Position numbers and translations under genes: made by a program. The notes under the pieces are model-generated. The model was not told the DNA's origin. It ran no database searches and saw nothing but the letters and a program-made list of their open reading frames with translations. This document shows, in pieces, positions 26,037 through 33,824 of a DNA stretch of 41,162 bases. Source of the DNA: a virus; the IMG/VR virus record IMGVR_UViG_3300042197_003216, positions 1 to 41,162 of that record; one strand, 5' to 3'. Position 1 is the stretch's first letter, and every line of letters begins with the position of its first letter.

Positions 26037-26166
26037 CCTGCAGTCTACTCTTAAGTGCTTCCCACAGCGGTTCCAGCTGGTTGACATCAAGATCAGCCTC
26101 CAAGGGCTCGATGTTGGGATTGTCGATTACATATTTTTCTTTGTTGAATTCAAGCGTGAGTTTCAT
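26014..26166 (-). CDS. Small protein (50 residues)
   Basis: It begins MKLTLEFNKEKYVIDNPNIE, with GAGG well placed upstream of the ATG at 26166. The longer frame to 26226 is not supported. The composition (MKLTLEF, alternating hydrophobic residues) suggests a small beta-alpha domain. The 3' end contains a promoter for the next gene. Function unknown. Confidence 0.65.
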   Translation of the reverse strand: MKLTLEFNKEKYVIDNPNIEPLEADLDVNQLEPLWEALKSRLQVDKAPQQ

Positions 26167-26174
26167 GTTGTACC

Positions 26175-26384
26175 TCAAAAGTTTCTTACAATGACTTGTC
26201 CGTATCTGATCATTTCTGTATCGCAACGCAATCGGTCTGTGACTCGCTTAACCAAATCTACCATGCGATTGCTGTTACCGCAAATGATCAACAAGGGCAA
26301 GTCAGCTTGATACTGGAACAAAAAGTTTTCTACTATACGATCAACTTCGCTGTGGCGTACCCCGTGCAAGTCTAGCTGGCGCAT
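26175..26384 (-). CDS. Smr-domain-like protein
   Basis: This 69-residue protein begins MRQLDLHGVRHSEVDRIVEN. LDLHG is the hallmark of Smr (small MutS-related) domains, and LLIICGNSNRM sits where the H-G-x-G loop lies in the family, here with C-G-N-S instead. RYGQVIVRNF ends the domain. Smr domains nick or bind branched DNA or RNA. The altered loop may change or remove nuclease activity. A short ribosome site (AGGT) is close to the ATG. Confidence 0.7.
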   Translation of the reverse strand: MRQLDLHGVRHSEVDRIVENFLFQYQADLPLLIICGNSNRMVDLVKRVTDRLRCDTEMIRYGQVIVRNF

Positions 26385-26405
26385 ACCTGTAATTATGTCT
26401 GCGCA

Positions 26406-26852
26406 TCACCAATCCAGTACTATGGTGCCGTCGTCTACATCAAGAGCAAAACTATAGCATTGCCGTTTGCGCCATCCCCAGTGCCGGGGCCAGGGATGAT
26501 AACTGTAGGATGTGATCTTGCGCGTCTCACCTGACTCAGATCTACAGTTGAATCTCATGAAATCACCATGACCAATTTGGTAAGTGAGTCCATTCTTGGC
26601 TGTGACGGTCCAGGTCATGTTCCACCACTTTTGTTCATGCCAGGCTCGGCTGGCGTCACCATCCACTACAGCAATGGGCATGGCATGCACCACGCTCATG
26701 AGAGTCTGGGTGTTGCTCATGACCTGTTGACGATCTAGATGACTGCCCAGGCTCACCAAGTCCTTGCCGGTGAGACCGCACATCTCTGCGTAGGACAACA
26801 GTTGTTTGATCTGCTCGCGTTTTTCCTTTGGCCAACGATCCCAGTATGTCAT
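26406..26852 (-). CDS. Phage protein of unknown function
   Basis: This 148-residue protein begins MTYWDRWPKEKREQIKQLLS. The middle has WHEQKWWNMTWTV and the C-terminus SYSYHPWPRHWGWRKRQCYS. It is rich in Trp, with no membrane helix and no known motif. Its ATG overlaps the stop of the GIY-YIG gene (ATGA), so it is translated from the same promoter. Confidence 0.65.
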   Translation of the reverse strand: MTYWDRWPKEKREQIKQLLSYAEMCGLTGKDLVSLGSHLDRQQVMSNTQTLMSVVHAMPIAVVDGDASRAWHEQKWWNMTWTVTAKNGLTYQIGHGDFMRFNCRSESGETRKITSYSYHPWPRHWGWRKRQCYSFALDVDDGTIVLDW

Positions 26853-27187
26853 GCGCGGACCCTTGTGTCGGTGTTGAGGTTGGGTGCCAAGTCACGTATC
26901 AAACTCCGCTCCAGGGCATGCGCTTGGGCTTTGCCCCGCACCACGGCAATGATGCTGCAAACAAAAGCATCAGCCCCACGCTCTCTCAACGCGCTGTACA
27001 GCAGCCAGCCATAACCAGGATCGCGGCTGCGGTAGACGTGTTTATTCCAGCGTATAGCCACGCTGCGCTTGGCAGTGCTGGCGGTGCGAGCAGTGACTCC
27101 GATGTAGAAGTCTTGCCCAGAATCGATGCGATACACGATATGGGTGCGATCGCGCCGCTTTTTACGGGGTCGGGTACTCTCACTCAT
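26849..27187 (-). CDS. GIY-YIG-like nuclease-domain protein
   Basis: This is a 112-residue protein from the ATG at 27187 (MSESTRPRKKRRD). The open frame to 27271 has no support, and the promoter sits just upstream of 27187. The GIY-YIG core is visible: HIVYRIDSGQDFYIGVT, then RWNKHVYRS with the Arg, and ALERSLIRDLAPNLN with the Glu near the end. Free GIY-YIG proteins are homing-like endonucleases or repair nucleases. The target is unknown. Confidence 0.75.
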   Translation of the reverse strand: MSESTRPRKKRRDRTHIVYRIDSGQDFYIGVTARTASTAKRSVAIRWNKHVYRSRDPGYGWLLYSALRERGADAFVCSIIAVVRGKAQAHALERSLIRDLAPNLNTDTRVRA

Positions 27188-27193
27188 TGCAGT

Positions 27194-27222
27194 ATTATAC
27201 ACTATTTGGGCCCAGAAGTCAA
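27194..27222 (-). promoter_or_regulatory. Sigma70-type promoter, leaderless start
   Basis: Minus strand: -35 TTGACT at 27222-27217, 17-base spacer, -10 TATAAT at 27199-27194, then six bases to the ATG at 27187. The expected start is the A of the ATG. Confidence 0.82.
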
Positions 27223-27311
27223 GTCTGTAGATAGCTGCTAAGTTGTTGATTTTGTTATGGATTTTCTGCAATTTCCTGCTAGATCACGTGGGTTCCGCAA
27301 AAATTCAAAAT

Positions 27312-27680
27312 TTATAGGTTTTCCAGCCATTTTTCAACATCGTTGTACAACGTAGCCAACATGGCTTCTTTTCCACCAAAAAACAGGATGCGATTCTTCT
27401 TACGATCGATAAAGTAGGGATAACGCAATCGCTTGTCCAGTTTTATCAGATAGCGCGAGCTCAGGCGCACCTTGCCCAATTCAAAACTCCAAGACTCTAG
27501 CCCAAGCTGGAGGAAGTCCTGGAGTCCCGCTGCAGTGAGTCTCAATCCGCCACCGCTGCGATGGTTGTGAAACCAGCGAAGGTCAGCTTGCTCTACGGTC
27601 AGTCCAGGATCCAGATCTCCTGTGCTTAGAACAGCAGTGACTAAAAACAGACGTTGATTATTGCGAGAATACTGTTTCAC
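27312..27680 (-). CDS. Conserved phage protein of unknown function
   Basis: This 122-residue protein begins MKQYSRNNQRLFLVTAVLST. It contains GLRLTAAGLQDFLQLGLES, SSRYLIKLDKRLRYPYFIDR and KEAMLATLYNDVEKWLENL. I recall similar small proteins in several phage genomes, without a known role. It overlaps the upstream gene by 23 bases. The 124 bases between it and the GIY-YIG gene hold that gene's promoter and nothing else I can identify. Confidence 0.65.
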   Translation of the reverse strand: MKQYSRNNQRLFLVTAVLSTGDLDPGLTVEQADLRWFHNHRSGGGLRLTAAGLQDFLQLGLESWSFELGKVRLSSRYLIKLDKRLRYPYFIDRKKNRILFFGGKEAMLATLYNDVEKWLENL

Positions 27681-27948
27681 CTTGGTTCAACAACACCACT
27701 GTAAACTTGTTGGTGTTGAACTTTTGGTTGAGTTTTTTAGCGAGATTGATAGCATGTCCCGAATTGCTGAAACTGACTTTGCGATACTTGGTGCCTTTGT
27801 TGTCCACCAGTATGTTGCAGAATCGTAGGTTAATTGGTGAGCCATCATAGAAAACAGCCCAAATGCCTGATGCAGCCAAGACTTGCTCGCTGCTATATGT
27901 CTGCCGGTTTATTGATTCTATCAGCACTTGTGGTTTGGGTCTACTCAT
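27658..27948 (-). CDS. Small phage protein of unknown function
   Basis: This 96-residue protein begins MSRPKPQVLIESINRQTYSS. It contains GIWAVFYDGSPINLRF and HAINLAKKLNQKF, suggesting an alpha/beta fold. ATAAATA lies at 27960-27954, five bases from the ATG, resembling a late-type box that would give an almost leaderless message. No ribosome site is seen. Confidence 0.6.
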   Translation of the reverse strand: MSRPKPQVLIESINRQTYSSEQVLAASGIWAVFYDGSPINLRFCNILVDNKGTKYRKVSFSNSGHAINLAKKLNQKFNTNKFTVVLLNQGETVFSQ

Positions 27949-27971
27949 GCTGATATTTATGGCTGATCTAG

Positions 27972-28184
27972 CTAAAAATTGCCGCCTTCTAGCCTGACTT
28001 CAATGACTTCTTGTGTGCCTGCTGCGGGCTGTAATTGGGCTTCGAGCTCCTGCAGTTTCAAAAGCAGTTTGGTAATGTCACCTAGCAGATCTCGTGCTTC
28101 CATGACCGACAAAACAACATCGCGTTGTTTTTGATGGTCTAGGGCCTTGACTCGATCTATGAATCTTGTGATGTGCGCACTCAT
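27972..28184 (-). CDS. Small helical phage protein (70 residues)
   Basis: It begins MSAHITRFIDRVKALDHQKQ at the ATG 28184, with GAGGT upstream. The large frame continuing to 28538 runs antiparallel-free through the neighbouring gene in another frame and is not credible. It is helix-rich (ARDLLGDITKLLLKLQELEA) with coiled-coil potential. Function unknown. Confidence 0.6.
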   Translation of the reverse strand: MSAHITRFIDRVKALDHQKQRDVVLSVMEARDLLGDITKLLLKLQELEAQLQPAAGTQEVIEVRLEGGNF

Positions 28185-28188
28185 TATT

Positions 28189-28620
28189 TTACCTCGATGT
28201 TGGTTCTGAGAAAGGACCCTGGAATTCATAGCGATCCAAGAGTATGACCTTGGGACAAAAAGTGTTGCGCCAGTTTTTATTGTATTTGATTTTGTAGTGC
28301 CCAGCAGCCAACCAGCTCTTGGATCTAGCGCTGCTGGTATAGAGCGGCAACCGTCGTTTGAGATCCCACATGGCGTTGTGTGGCATGCAGTTGGTGGGGT
28401 ATCCGTAGATTTGCTGCTGGGGTACAGCACTAGCAGTCTGGGCCTCGTCAAATTCAACGCCCATGCGTTCCCGCACCATATCCAGAGTTTTGAATGTGGT
28501 GGTGCTGTCTTTGACTCGTACATTGTAGCCATGATCATGGCTTTCGATATTGCCGATCTTGCCCTGTTGATCCTTGAGGATCCAGTAGCGTTTCGGCACC
28601 ACAGTTTTAGCGATTATCAT
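28189..28620 (-). CDS. Phage protein of unknown function
   Basis: This 143-residue protein begins MIIAKTVVPKRYWILKDQQG, with AAGGAG six bases before the ATG. It contains FKTLDMVRERMGVEFDE and a C-terminal basic/aromatic part (HYKIKYNKNWRN). Its start overlaps the end of the RNase H gene by 14 bases, so it is coupled to it. It may serve replication, but only position suggests this. Confidence 0.65.
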   Translation of the reverse strand: MIIAKTVVPKRYWILKDQQGKIGNIESHDHGYNVRVKDSTTTFKTLDMVRERMGVEFDEAQTASAVPQQQIYGYPTNCMPHNAMWDLKRRLPLYTSSARSKSWLAAGHYKIKYNKNWRNTFCPKVILLDRYEFQGPFSEPTSR

Positions 28621-29614
28621 TCAGCACTCCTTGATAGTTTTGATTCAGCACACGAGCCAACTGCTCCGCTGACTCACTGATTTTGTTCAACTCAAATCGG
28701 CTGCAAAACTTCAAAAGTCTTACACCCACTTGTCCAATGTCTTGGTGGCGTACCTGGCTGCGTATGGCATCATCCACCTGCTGCTTGATTTCTGCTGGCT
28801 GTGCTGTGAGATCAATCAAGGCACGATTTCTCTCATAGTCATCCAGCACACGGTGCTCAACGCCATCATGATCAGTCCATCTAGACAGCATGATGTTGTT
28901 CCAGGCATAGCCCTGTCGATCACGATCCTCGAATGCCTCCTGCAAGCCCACACGATTTTTCGTGCCCTTGACACGCACTCCAGGATAGGCTGAAAACACG
29001 TTGTCACTGGCATCGCCTCGCATGCACTTTTCAAACAACAGCCATTGTGGATTGGGCACTGCCTTGGGCTGTTTGGTTTTTTTGTCCAGCACCGGCTTCT
29101 GCTTGGAATCAAATATGCCTTCCATGGTGATCAACTCATCAGTGATACCGTTGTACTGTCTGACATTGCTGCTGACCAACTGCACAAAATCAGTGTCGCT
29201 GCTGATGATAGTGTGTTGATCCCCGGGATGCAAAGCGATCCAACGAGCAATGACATCGTCGGCTTCGGCATTGGGTTGGCGTATCACGCTGCAGTTGGTC
29301 TGTTCCGCGAGATATTTAGTAAAGGTATCATAGGTTTCCCAGAACAGCTTGTCCTCTTCTTGCTCGCTTTCGGTCAAGGCTGCCCGAGCCTCGCTGCGAT
29401 TACGCTTGTAAGGTGCATAAAAGTCCTTGCGCCAACTGCGACCTTCAAGGGCAAACACCACGTGATCTGCAGGGAATCGTCGCGTGATTTTGCCTATGGA
29501 ACTCAGGGTGATGTGCAAAGCATAGCCAACTTTTTCCCAACTGTCTGCGGCTCGATGGGCAGCATGACGCGCACGGAAAAACATGTTGGCTGTGTCAATC
29601 AAAAGATAGTTCAT
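28607..29614 (-). CDS. rnh: T4-type RNase H / 5'-3' exonuclease
   Basis: This is a 335-residue protein from the ATG at 29614, whose ATGA overlaps the upstream stop. The frame to 29668 is not supported. It has the FEN/5'-exonuclease pattern of metal-binding acids: YLLIDTANMFFRARH, YKRNRSEARA, AEADDVIARW, ISSDTDFVQL and CMRGDASDNVFSAYPGV. The enzyme removes RNA primers and flaps during lagging-strand synthesis. The length is close to T4 RNase H. This is one of the clearest T4-like replication genes in the window. Confidence 0.9.
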   Translation of the reverse strand: MNYLLIDTANMFFRARHAAHRAADSWEKVGYALHITLSSIGKITRRFPADHVVFALEGRSWRKDFYAPYKRNRSEARAALTESEQEEDKLFWETYDTFTKYLAEQTNCSVIRQPNAEADDVIARWIALHPGDQHTIISSDTDFVQLVSSNVRQYNGITDELITMEGIFDSKQKPVLDKKTKQPKAVPNPQWLLFEKCMRGDASDNVFSAYPGVRVKGTKNRVGLQEAFEDRDRQGYAWNNIMLSRWTDHDGVEHRVLDDYERNRALIDLTAQPAEIKQQVDDAIRSQVRHQDIGQVGVRLLKFCSRFELNKISESAEQLARVLNQNYQGVLNDNR

Positions 29615-30336
29615 TTTCTCACACGGAATTGATTTTGATTGCAGTATTGTAACATAAATTCCGCCCATTTGCTATGGGCATCTTTACCAAAATGCCAGCT
29701 CTTTCTGCTCACGGTGCGCAGACCTTGATTACGACACCAAGCCGAATAGGTTCCATTGGTGTCATAGGGCGCGATGTATGTGGTGCCCCAGTTACGTCTA
29801 GCGTTTACAGGTACTGCGGAAAAATCATTGTCACCATTGAAAAAAATATGTCGGATGTTGCGTTGCTCCAGCCAAAAATGGAATTGCCTGATCTCGTCGT
29901 GCGCTTGGTTGGTGACCCGGTTCCAATCCACACCGCTTACATACTCCTTGTACTGTTGTGCATGGCTGGCCGGCACATCGTCTATGCCCGATGCTGTGAC
30001 CTGATAATAGCGCCCATCGATCAACCATTCCTGTCTTTCCCAAGTGCTCCACTGAATGATCACCAAGGTCTTTTCCAATCTGTCGGCTACCTGCTGCTCT
30101 ATCCAGGACTTTGTTGTGCGCATGATCCTTGTGTTACTGCTGGCACTCTCGGCTTCGCAACACAGGATGGCCGGCCAAGATCTAGACAATGCCACTGGCC
30201 AGCTGACTTCGAAGTTGTCGGGGTGCGGTTGTCGGCCCAGCTGCTCATACACTGGATCGTCTTCGGCAAATGCATGGCGCACCACTGCTTCGGCTGCAGC
30301 GGCATGACTATCGCCGTTGACGTACAGCAACATCAT
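29611..30336 (-). CDS. SGNH-hydrolase-like protein
   Basis: This 241-residue protein begins MMLLYVNGDSHAAAAEAVVR, with block I NGDSH. The middle includes IIQWSTWERQEW and the C-terminus WHFGKDAHSKWAEF has the block V Asp-x-His pair. It is flanked by ATGA overlaps on both sides in a compact operon with the small membrane protein and RNase H. It is probably a cytoplasmic esterase or acyltransferase-like enzyme, substrate unknown. Confidence 0.65.
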   Translation of the reverse strand: MMLLYVNGDSHAAAAEAVVRHAFAEDDPVYEQLGRQPHPDNFEVSWPVALSRSWPAILCCEAESASSNTRIMRTTKSWIEQQVADRLEKTLVIIQWSTWERQEWLIDGRYYQVTASGIDDVPASHAQQYKEYVSGVDWNRVTNQAHDEIRQFHFWLEQRNIRHIFFNGDNDFSAVPVNARRNWGTTYIAPYDTNGTYSAWCRNQGLRTVSRKSWHFGKDAHSKWAEFMLQYCNQNQFRVRK

Positions 30337-30503
30337 ACTATTTCTTCCAGGATTCCCAATACTTCAGCAAGTATCAACAAGACGCCTGCTGTAAACAAAT
30401 GGCCGCGCAGCAAGGAAACACCGGCCCCAATCCTGAATCCGCTTTTGACAATGCTGACATAAAAGTGATTGCGACTGGGATCGCGCGGTTGTGGGTCAAT
30501 CAT
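30333..30503 (-). CDS. Small membrane protein (56 residues)
   Basis: The frame begins MIDPQPRDPSRNHFYVSIVK, followed by one hydrophobic helix (HLFTAGVLLILAEVLGILEE). ATGA overlaps with the upstream cytidylyltransferase-like gene and with the downstream SGNH gene strongly support translation. It may anchor or assist one of its neighbours at the membrane. This is inference from position. Confidence 0.65.
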   Translation of the reverse strand: MIDPQPRDPSRNHFYVSIVKSGFRIGAGVSLLRGHLFTAGVLLILAEVLGILEEIV

Positions 30504-30961
30504 TTGCTTTGCTCCGCTTCGGCTACTCGTTTTCTAAGACTGCTGCTGCTAAAACTATGGTCCCTTGAATTAAACACAAGATCAATGTTGCGCTTTTCGC
30601 AGATGGCCCTTCCTGTGAATTCTTGGTGCAGATATTCTACGCCCAAGATGCGCACATCAATGGGAAGAGTCAGTAGGATATCTTCTAGATCTTTTTCTGT
30701 TTGGTACACCACGACTTCATCCACATACCTACAGGCCGAAAGTTGTATCTGTCTTTCAACCACTGTCTGTACCGGTGGGTTCTTAGAGCCAGGGCGGTCG
30801 ATAGTGGGATCGGTCTGCAGTCCTGCGATGAGATAATCGCAGTGATTTTTGGCTTCAGCTAGCATGGCTATGTGACCAGCATGCAACAGGTCAAACGTGC
30901 TAAACGTGATACCGATGCGTTTGCCTTCCGATTTAAGATGTTTTATATGTTTGAAAATCAT
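30500..30961 (-). CDS. Cytidylyltransferase-like nucleotidyltransferase
   Basis: This 153-residue protein has the nucleotidyltransferase motif TFSTFDLLHAGHIAML (H-x-G-H) near residue 20 and a C-terminal SFSSSSLRKRV, the S-S-x-x-R box of glycerol-3-phosphate cytidylyltransferase-like enzymes. These make CDP- or ADP-linked precursors from phosphorylated alcohols or sugars. The length matches the family. It may supply an activated polyol or sugar for surface decoration together with the nearby SGNH proteins. Confidence 0.85.
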   Translation of the reverse strand: MIFKHIKHLKSEGKRIGITFSTFDLLHAGHIAMLAEAKNHCDYLIAGLQTDPTIDRPGSKNPPVQTVVERQIQLSACRYVDEVVVYQTEKDLEDILLTLPIDVRILGVEYLHQEFTGRAICEKRNIDLVFNSRDHSFSSSSLRKRVAEAEQSK

Positions 30962-30985
30962 TTGAACAGATCCATGTTGTATTTT

Positions 30986-31690
30986 TTATCTAGACCTACG
31001 GGTAGGCTTGAAAGCTTGCTTGATTGTGGATTCCGAAAATGAAAAATCTTGATAGTTTGCTGTAAAAACTCTGGGTGATAGATCCGTATGTAGCATATCG
31101 GCCAGTAACTCGTTGTTGATATTTGTGAGATGACAAGATCGCATGTCATGATAGCTCCTAAATACCTGGTCTGGTGTTGCCCCAGGCATTAAAGTTTCCA
31201 TTTCCAAAACTGAAAGCTGGTACAAGGAAAAATCAGATTGCAATGGCGGGCGAAAGCAAGGTACAATAATAAGATTTGGTACCTGGTGTTGGATGTAGTG
31301 TGCAACAGAGCGTCCAACCAAAGCGTCAGTTTTCCAATCACTTAAATATTTGTGATAGTATTTGCAAGCCAATGTAAAGTCCTTGACTTCATCGGGCATG
31401 AGTGTCGCTAGATCTGCTCCTTCATGAGACACAAACATGGCAGAATGAAAATACTCTCCGCTGGGCAGTTTGACGCTGAACCGATTTGGGGATGTCAAGC
31501 ACCAGATGTTGACATCATAAGCTTGATGATGCTCTAGAATAAGAGATGCACTGAATGCGATACTTGATCCTGGTTTGCCATAGCAGATTACATCATGACC
31601 GTGTTTATTCTGTAGATAGCGCCACCAAGCAGTGCTGTGATTAGTAATAGTTTGGTCTGCAAAGCTATCTCCAAATACTCCAATTTTCAT
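30986..31690 (-). CDS. SGNH-hydrolase-like protein, copy 1 of a tandem pair
   Basis: This 234-residue protein begins MKIGVFGDSFADQTITNHST, with block I GDSF. YGKPGSSIAFSAS gives the Gly block, VNIWCLTSPNRFSV follows, and a C-terminal DMRSCHLTNINNELLAD gives Asp-x-x-x-x-His. The neighbour at 31747-32448 shares the same framework, so the two are a duplicated pair. The ribosome site is AAAGAG. Substrate unknown. Confidence 0.65.
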   Translation of the reverse strand: MKIGVFGDSFADQTITNHSTAWWRYLQNKHGHDVICYGKPGSSIAFSASLILEHHQAYDVNIWCLTSPNRFSVKLPSGEYFHSAMFVSHEGADLATLMPDEVKDFTLACKYYHKYLSDWKTDALVGRSVAHYIQHQVPNLIIVPCFRPPLQSDFSLYQLSVLEMETLMPGATPDQVFRSYHDMRSCHLTNINNELLADMLHTDLSPRVFTANYQDFSFSESTIKQAFKPTRRSR

Positions 31691-31746
31691 TTGATGTTTC
31701 TCTTTCTATTGCCAAGATGACTGTGTGGTTGGTTTGTATCTCAATG

Positions 31747-32448
31747 TTAAGAAAGTTTGGTTCCCCAACCAAACTTTTTGGATACAAGTACGCCATCTAG
31801 ATTTGAAACCTGAACAAATTTATCGTACGTGGTTTGAAAAATACCGGGTGTTAGGTTAGCAAGGATTTCTCGGGCCATTATCGCATGGTTTTCTGGTGTC
31901 AAGTGACCTGGTCTTGGGTCATAGTAGTCTTGATACCAATGATGCCATTTTTCTTCATCTTTGAAACATGGCCTAATTTCATGACAGCACAAATTCCAAA
32001 GGTTGAATGGCATTTTAAGAGGCGGTGGAAAACAAGGAATAACCATGAGATTTGGGTATATGGTCATGAGACGATATACAAGAGAACTGTACAACAGATT
32101 GTCTTCTTCCAAGTCCACTAAGTTTAAGTAGTAGTCTCGGAAAATTTCTTGGAGGCGCCCAACATCTTTGTACTTTTCCATTATGGGATTTTTCCATCTC
32201 CAATGTATCCAATTGTGGGGTGGCGGCAGCTCCTTGGTCTGTAAGCTGAGGCGACCTGGCGTCGTGGCACACCAAATCAAGAAGTCATGCTGATACGCAT
32301 GTTTTTGTAACAATCTTACACTGTACCAAATGCTGCTGCCACCTTGACCGTACGATGTGCATTCATTACCGGAATCCTGTAGACGCTGGGACCAAACATG
32401 AGGCGCAGAAGGAGCAGCAAAGCTGTCACCAAATATCCCAATCCTCAA
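31747..32448 (-). CDS. SGNH-hydrolase-like protein, copy 2 of a tandem pair
   Basis: This 233-residue protein begins MRIGIFGDSFAAPSAPHVWS. It shares block I (GIFGDSF), YGQGGSSIWYSVRLL, LIWCATTPGRLSL and DPRPGHLTPENHAIMARE with its neighbour. It differs mainly in the central acidic/aromatic segment. Its ATGA overlaps the upstream stop. The pair probably arose by tandem duplication and divergence. Confidence 0.65.
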   Translation of the reverse strand: MRIGIFGDSFAAPSAPHVWSQRLQDSGNECTSYGQGGSSIWYSVRLLQKHAYQHDFLIWCATTPGRLSLQTKELPPPHNWIHWRWKNPIMEKYKDVGRLQEIFRDYYLNLVDLEEDNLLYSSLVYRLMTIYPNLMVIPCFPPPLKMPFNLWNLCCHEIRPCFKDEEKWHHWYQDYYDPRPGHLTPENHAIMAREILANLTPGIFQTTYDKFVQVSNLDGVLVSKKFGWGTKLS

Positions 32449-32822
32449 CTGATCTCTCTCCTGCCATCGCCAAGATCGCGGCTACGTGTGTATCTCTGAC
32501 CATTCATGGCTTGATCCTGCTCCCAGGTTTCCATGACTACGTGCCGGCAGATGTTTTGGAACCAGAGATCCACGACGTCGGCATCAGTCTTGCCTTGATA
32601 ACCGGCGCGCATGAGATTGGCCACGAACTTTTCATTCCAATCTAGCTCAAAGCTGCCTTCGTGCAGATTGTCGGGATTGATGTCCATGCTGAGTATGGCC
32701 ACATAGGGTTCACCGTTTTCTGTAGCGATCTCTTTGGCAGTTTTAGTCTTGGGTGCAGGTTGCCGAGCAGCAGGTTTAGGCGGCGGTTCACGCTGCCAAA
32801 GTTTTCGGATTTTATCTAGCAT
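32445..32822 (-). CDS. Conserved T4-like phage protein
   Basis: This 125-residue protein begins MLDKIRKLWQREPPPKPAAR, with a strong ribosome site AAGGAG before the ATG. It contains PYVAILSMDINPDNLHEGSF, ELDWNEKFVANLMRAGY and VVDLWFQNICRHVVMETW, which I recognise as a pattern of small conserved hypothetical proteins of T4-like phages. The N-terminus is Pro/Lys-rich and probably disordered. Function unknown. Confidence 0.7.
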   Translation of the reverse strand: MLDKIRKLWQREPPPKPAARQPAPKTKTAKEIATENGEPYVAILSMDINPDNLHEGSFELDWNEKFVANLMRAGYQGKTDADVVDLWFQNICRHVVMETWEQDQAMNGQRYTRSRDLGDGRREIS

Positions 32823-32851
32823 GTTGTCTCCTTAGGCGCTGATCTTGTTGT

Positions 32852-32986
32852 TTAAAAGCCCATAAGGCTAAAAGCCTCAGACCAAATGAACAATACCATT
32901 TGAAACAAAATGCTTGATACAATAAAAGCAGTTGCTAACACAAAAGGTGCGAAAATTAAAAAAGAAAGTATATCTACCATAATCAT
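32852..32986 (-). CDS. Small hydrophobic membrane protein (44 residues)
   Basis: It begins MIMVDILSFLIFAPFVLATA and continues as an almost fully hydrophobic segment with two possible helices. The ATG lies one base after the queE stop. GGGG lies upstream within queE. It may be a membrane microprotein of the same transcript. Function unknown. Confidence 0.5.
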   Translation of the reverse strand: MIMVDILSFLIFAPFVLATAFIVSSILFQMVLFIWSEAFSLMGF

Positions 32987-32987
32987 A

Positions 32988-33824
32988 TTACGTCCCCCAT
33001 TCGTTTTTAAATAACGGTACTTGCAGTCGGTCGCTGTATCGCAGGCCGCTTTTCATGGCCAGCTCGGCCACACGACGATTGTTTAGAGCATAAACGCTTT
33101 CTACACCGCCTACAGGCATGAGATACACAGGTCCCCCAAAGCCAGCCGCACGATACTGAGCAATGGCACGTTCGGCATCCTGGAAATCTTGTTCCGTGGC
33201 GATCACGAACTTGAGATAGGTGGAGCCCACATCCTCGTAATCACAAACCACGTCGGGAAGTATGGCTTCCTCCCATGCCTCGCCACTGACAGGCAGCTTG
33301 GCACTGACACTGAAAGTAATTTCTCGACCAACTTTGTTCCAATCTTGCAAATAGTTTTTGAAATTTGAGCTCAATGGTTGCGTACCATTGGTTTCAAAAG
33401 TTATCTCCAGGAGATCCCGCATGAGCGGGTGATCCAGCAAGGCGGGATAGCTGCGCTGCCATCCTAATAAAGGTTCACCACCTGTGATCACTAGGTGTTC
33501 GTCTCGCCACTGTTTGTGTGGGAGGATGTCCGTGATAGCCTCCGCAATGCTATCCACTGTAAGAGTCGGACTAAGGTGTTTGAACCTAGTATCCCAACTA
33601 GCATAAGAGTCACAACCGGTGCTAACCAGTGGTAGTTCTCCATAAGATTTATAAAGCCCTGCATTGACGGCATGACGTTCACGTGTCTTTTCTCCTCTAG
33701 GCATACCAAAACCATCACAGGTGAAGTTGCATCCAAATGTGCGCAAGAACACACTGGGCACACCCATGTAGCGACCTTCGCCCTGGATGCTATAGAACAG
33801 TTCGCTGACTTTGATTTTGCTCAT
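32988..33824 (-). CDS. queE: 7-carboxy-7-deazaguanine synthase QueE
   Basis: This 278-residue radical SAM enzyme converts 6-carboxytetrahydropterin to 7-carboxy-7-deazaguanine. It has ELFYSIQGEGRYMGVPSVF (substrate and cofactor loop), RTFGCNFTC with C32-x3-C36, then CDSYASWD with C71, and ITGGEPLL. The third cluster cysteine is 34 residues away instead of two, as in the viral/Burkholderia-type variants with an expanded loop. Phages use it to make modified guanine in DNA. No queC, queD or DNA transglycosylase is seen in the window. Confidence 0.9.
   Translation of the reverse strand: MSKIKVSELFYSIQGEGRYMGVPSVFLRTFGCNFTCDGFGMPRGEKTRERHAVNAGLYKSYGELPLVSTGCDSYASWDTRFKHLSPTLTVDSIAEAITDILPHKQWRDEHLVITGGEPLLGWQRSYPALLDHPLMRDLLEITFETNGTQPLSSNFKNYLQDWNKVGREITFSVSAKLPVSGEAWEEAILPDVVCDYEDVGSTYLKFVIATEQDFQDAERAIAQYRAAGFGGPVYLMPVGGVESVYALNNRRVAELAMKSGLRYSDRLQVPLFKNEWGT

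Noticed and set aside
29045-29632. 195-codon plus-strand open frame
   Set aside because: It is fully antisense to the clear RNase H gene and shows no motif.
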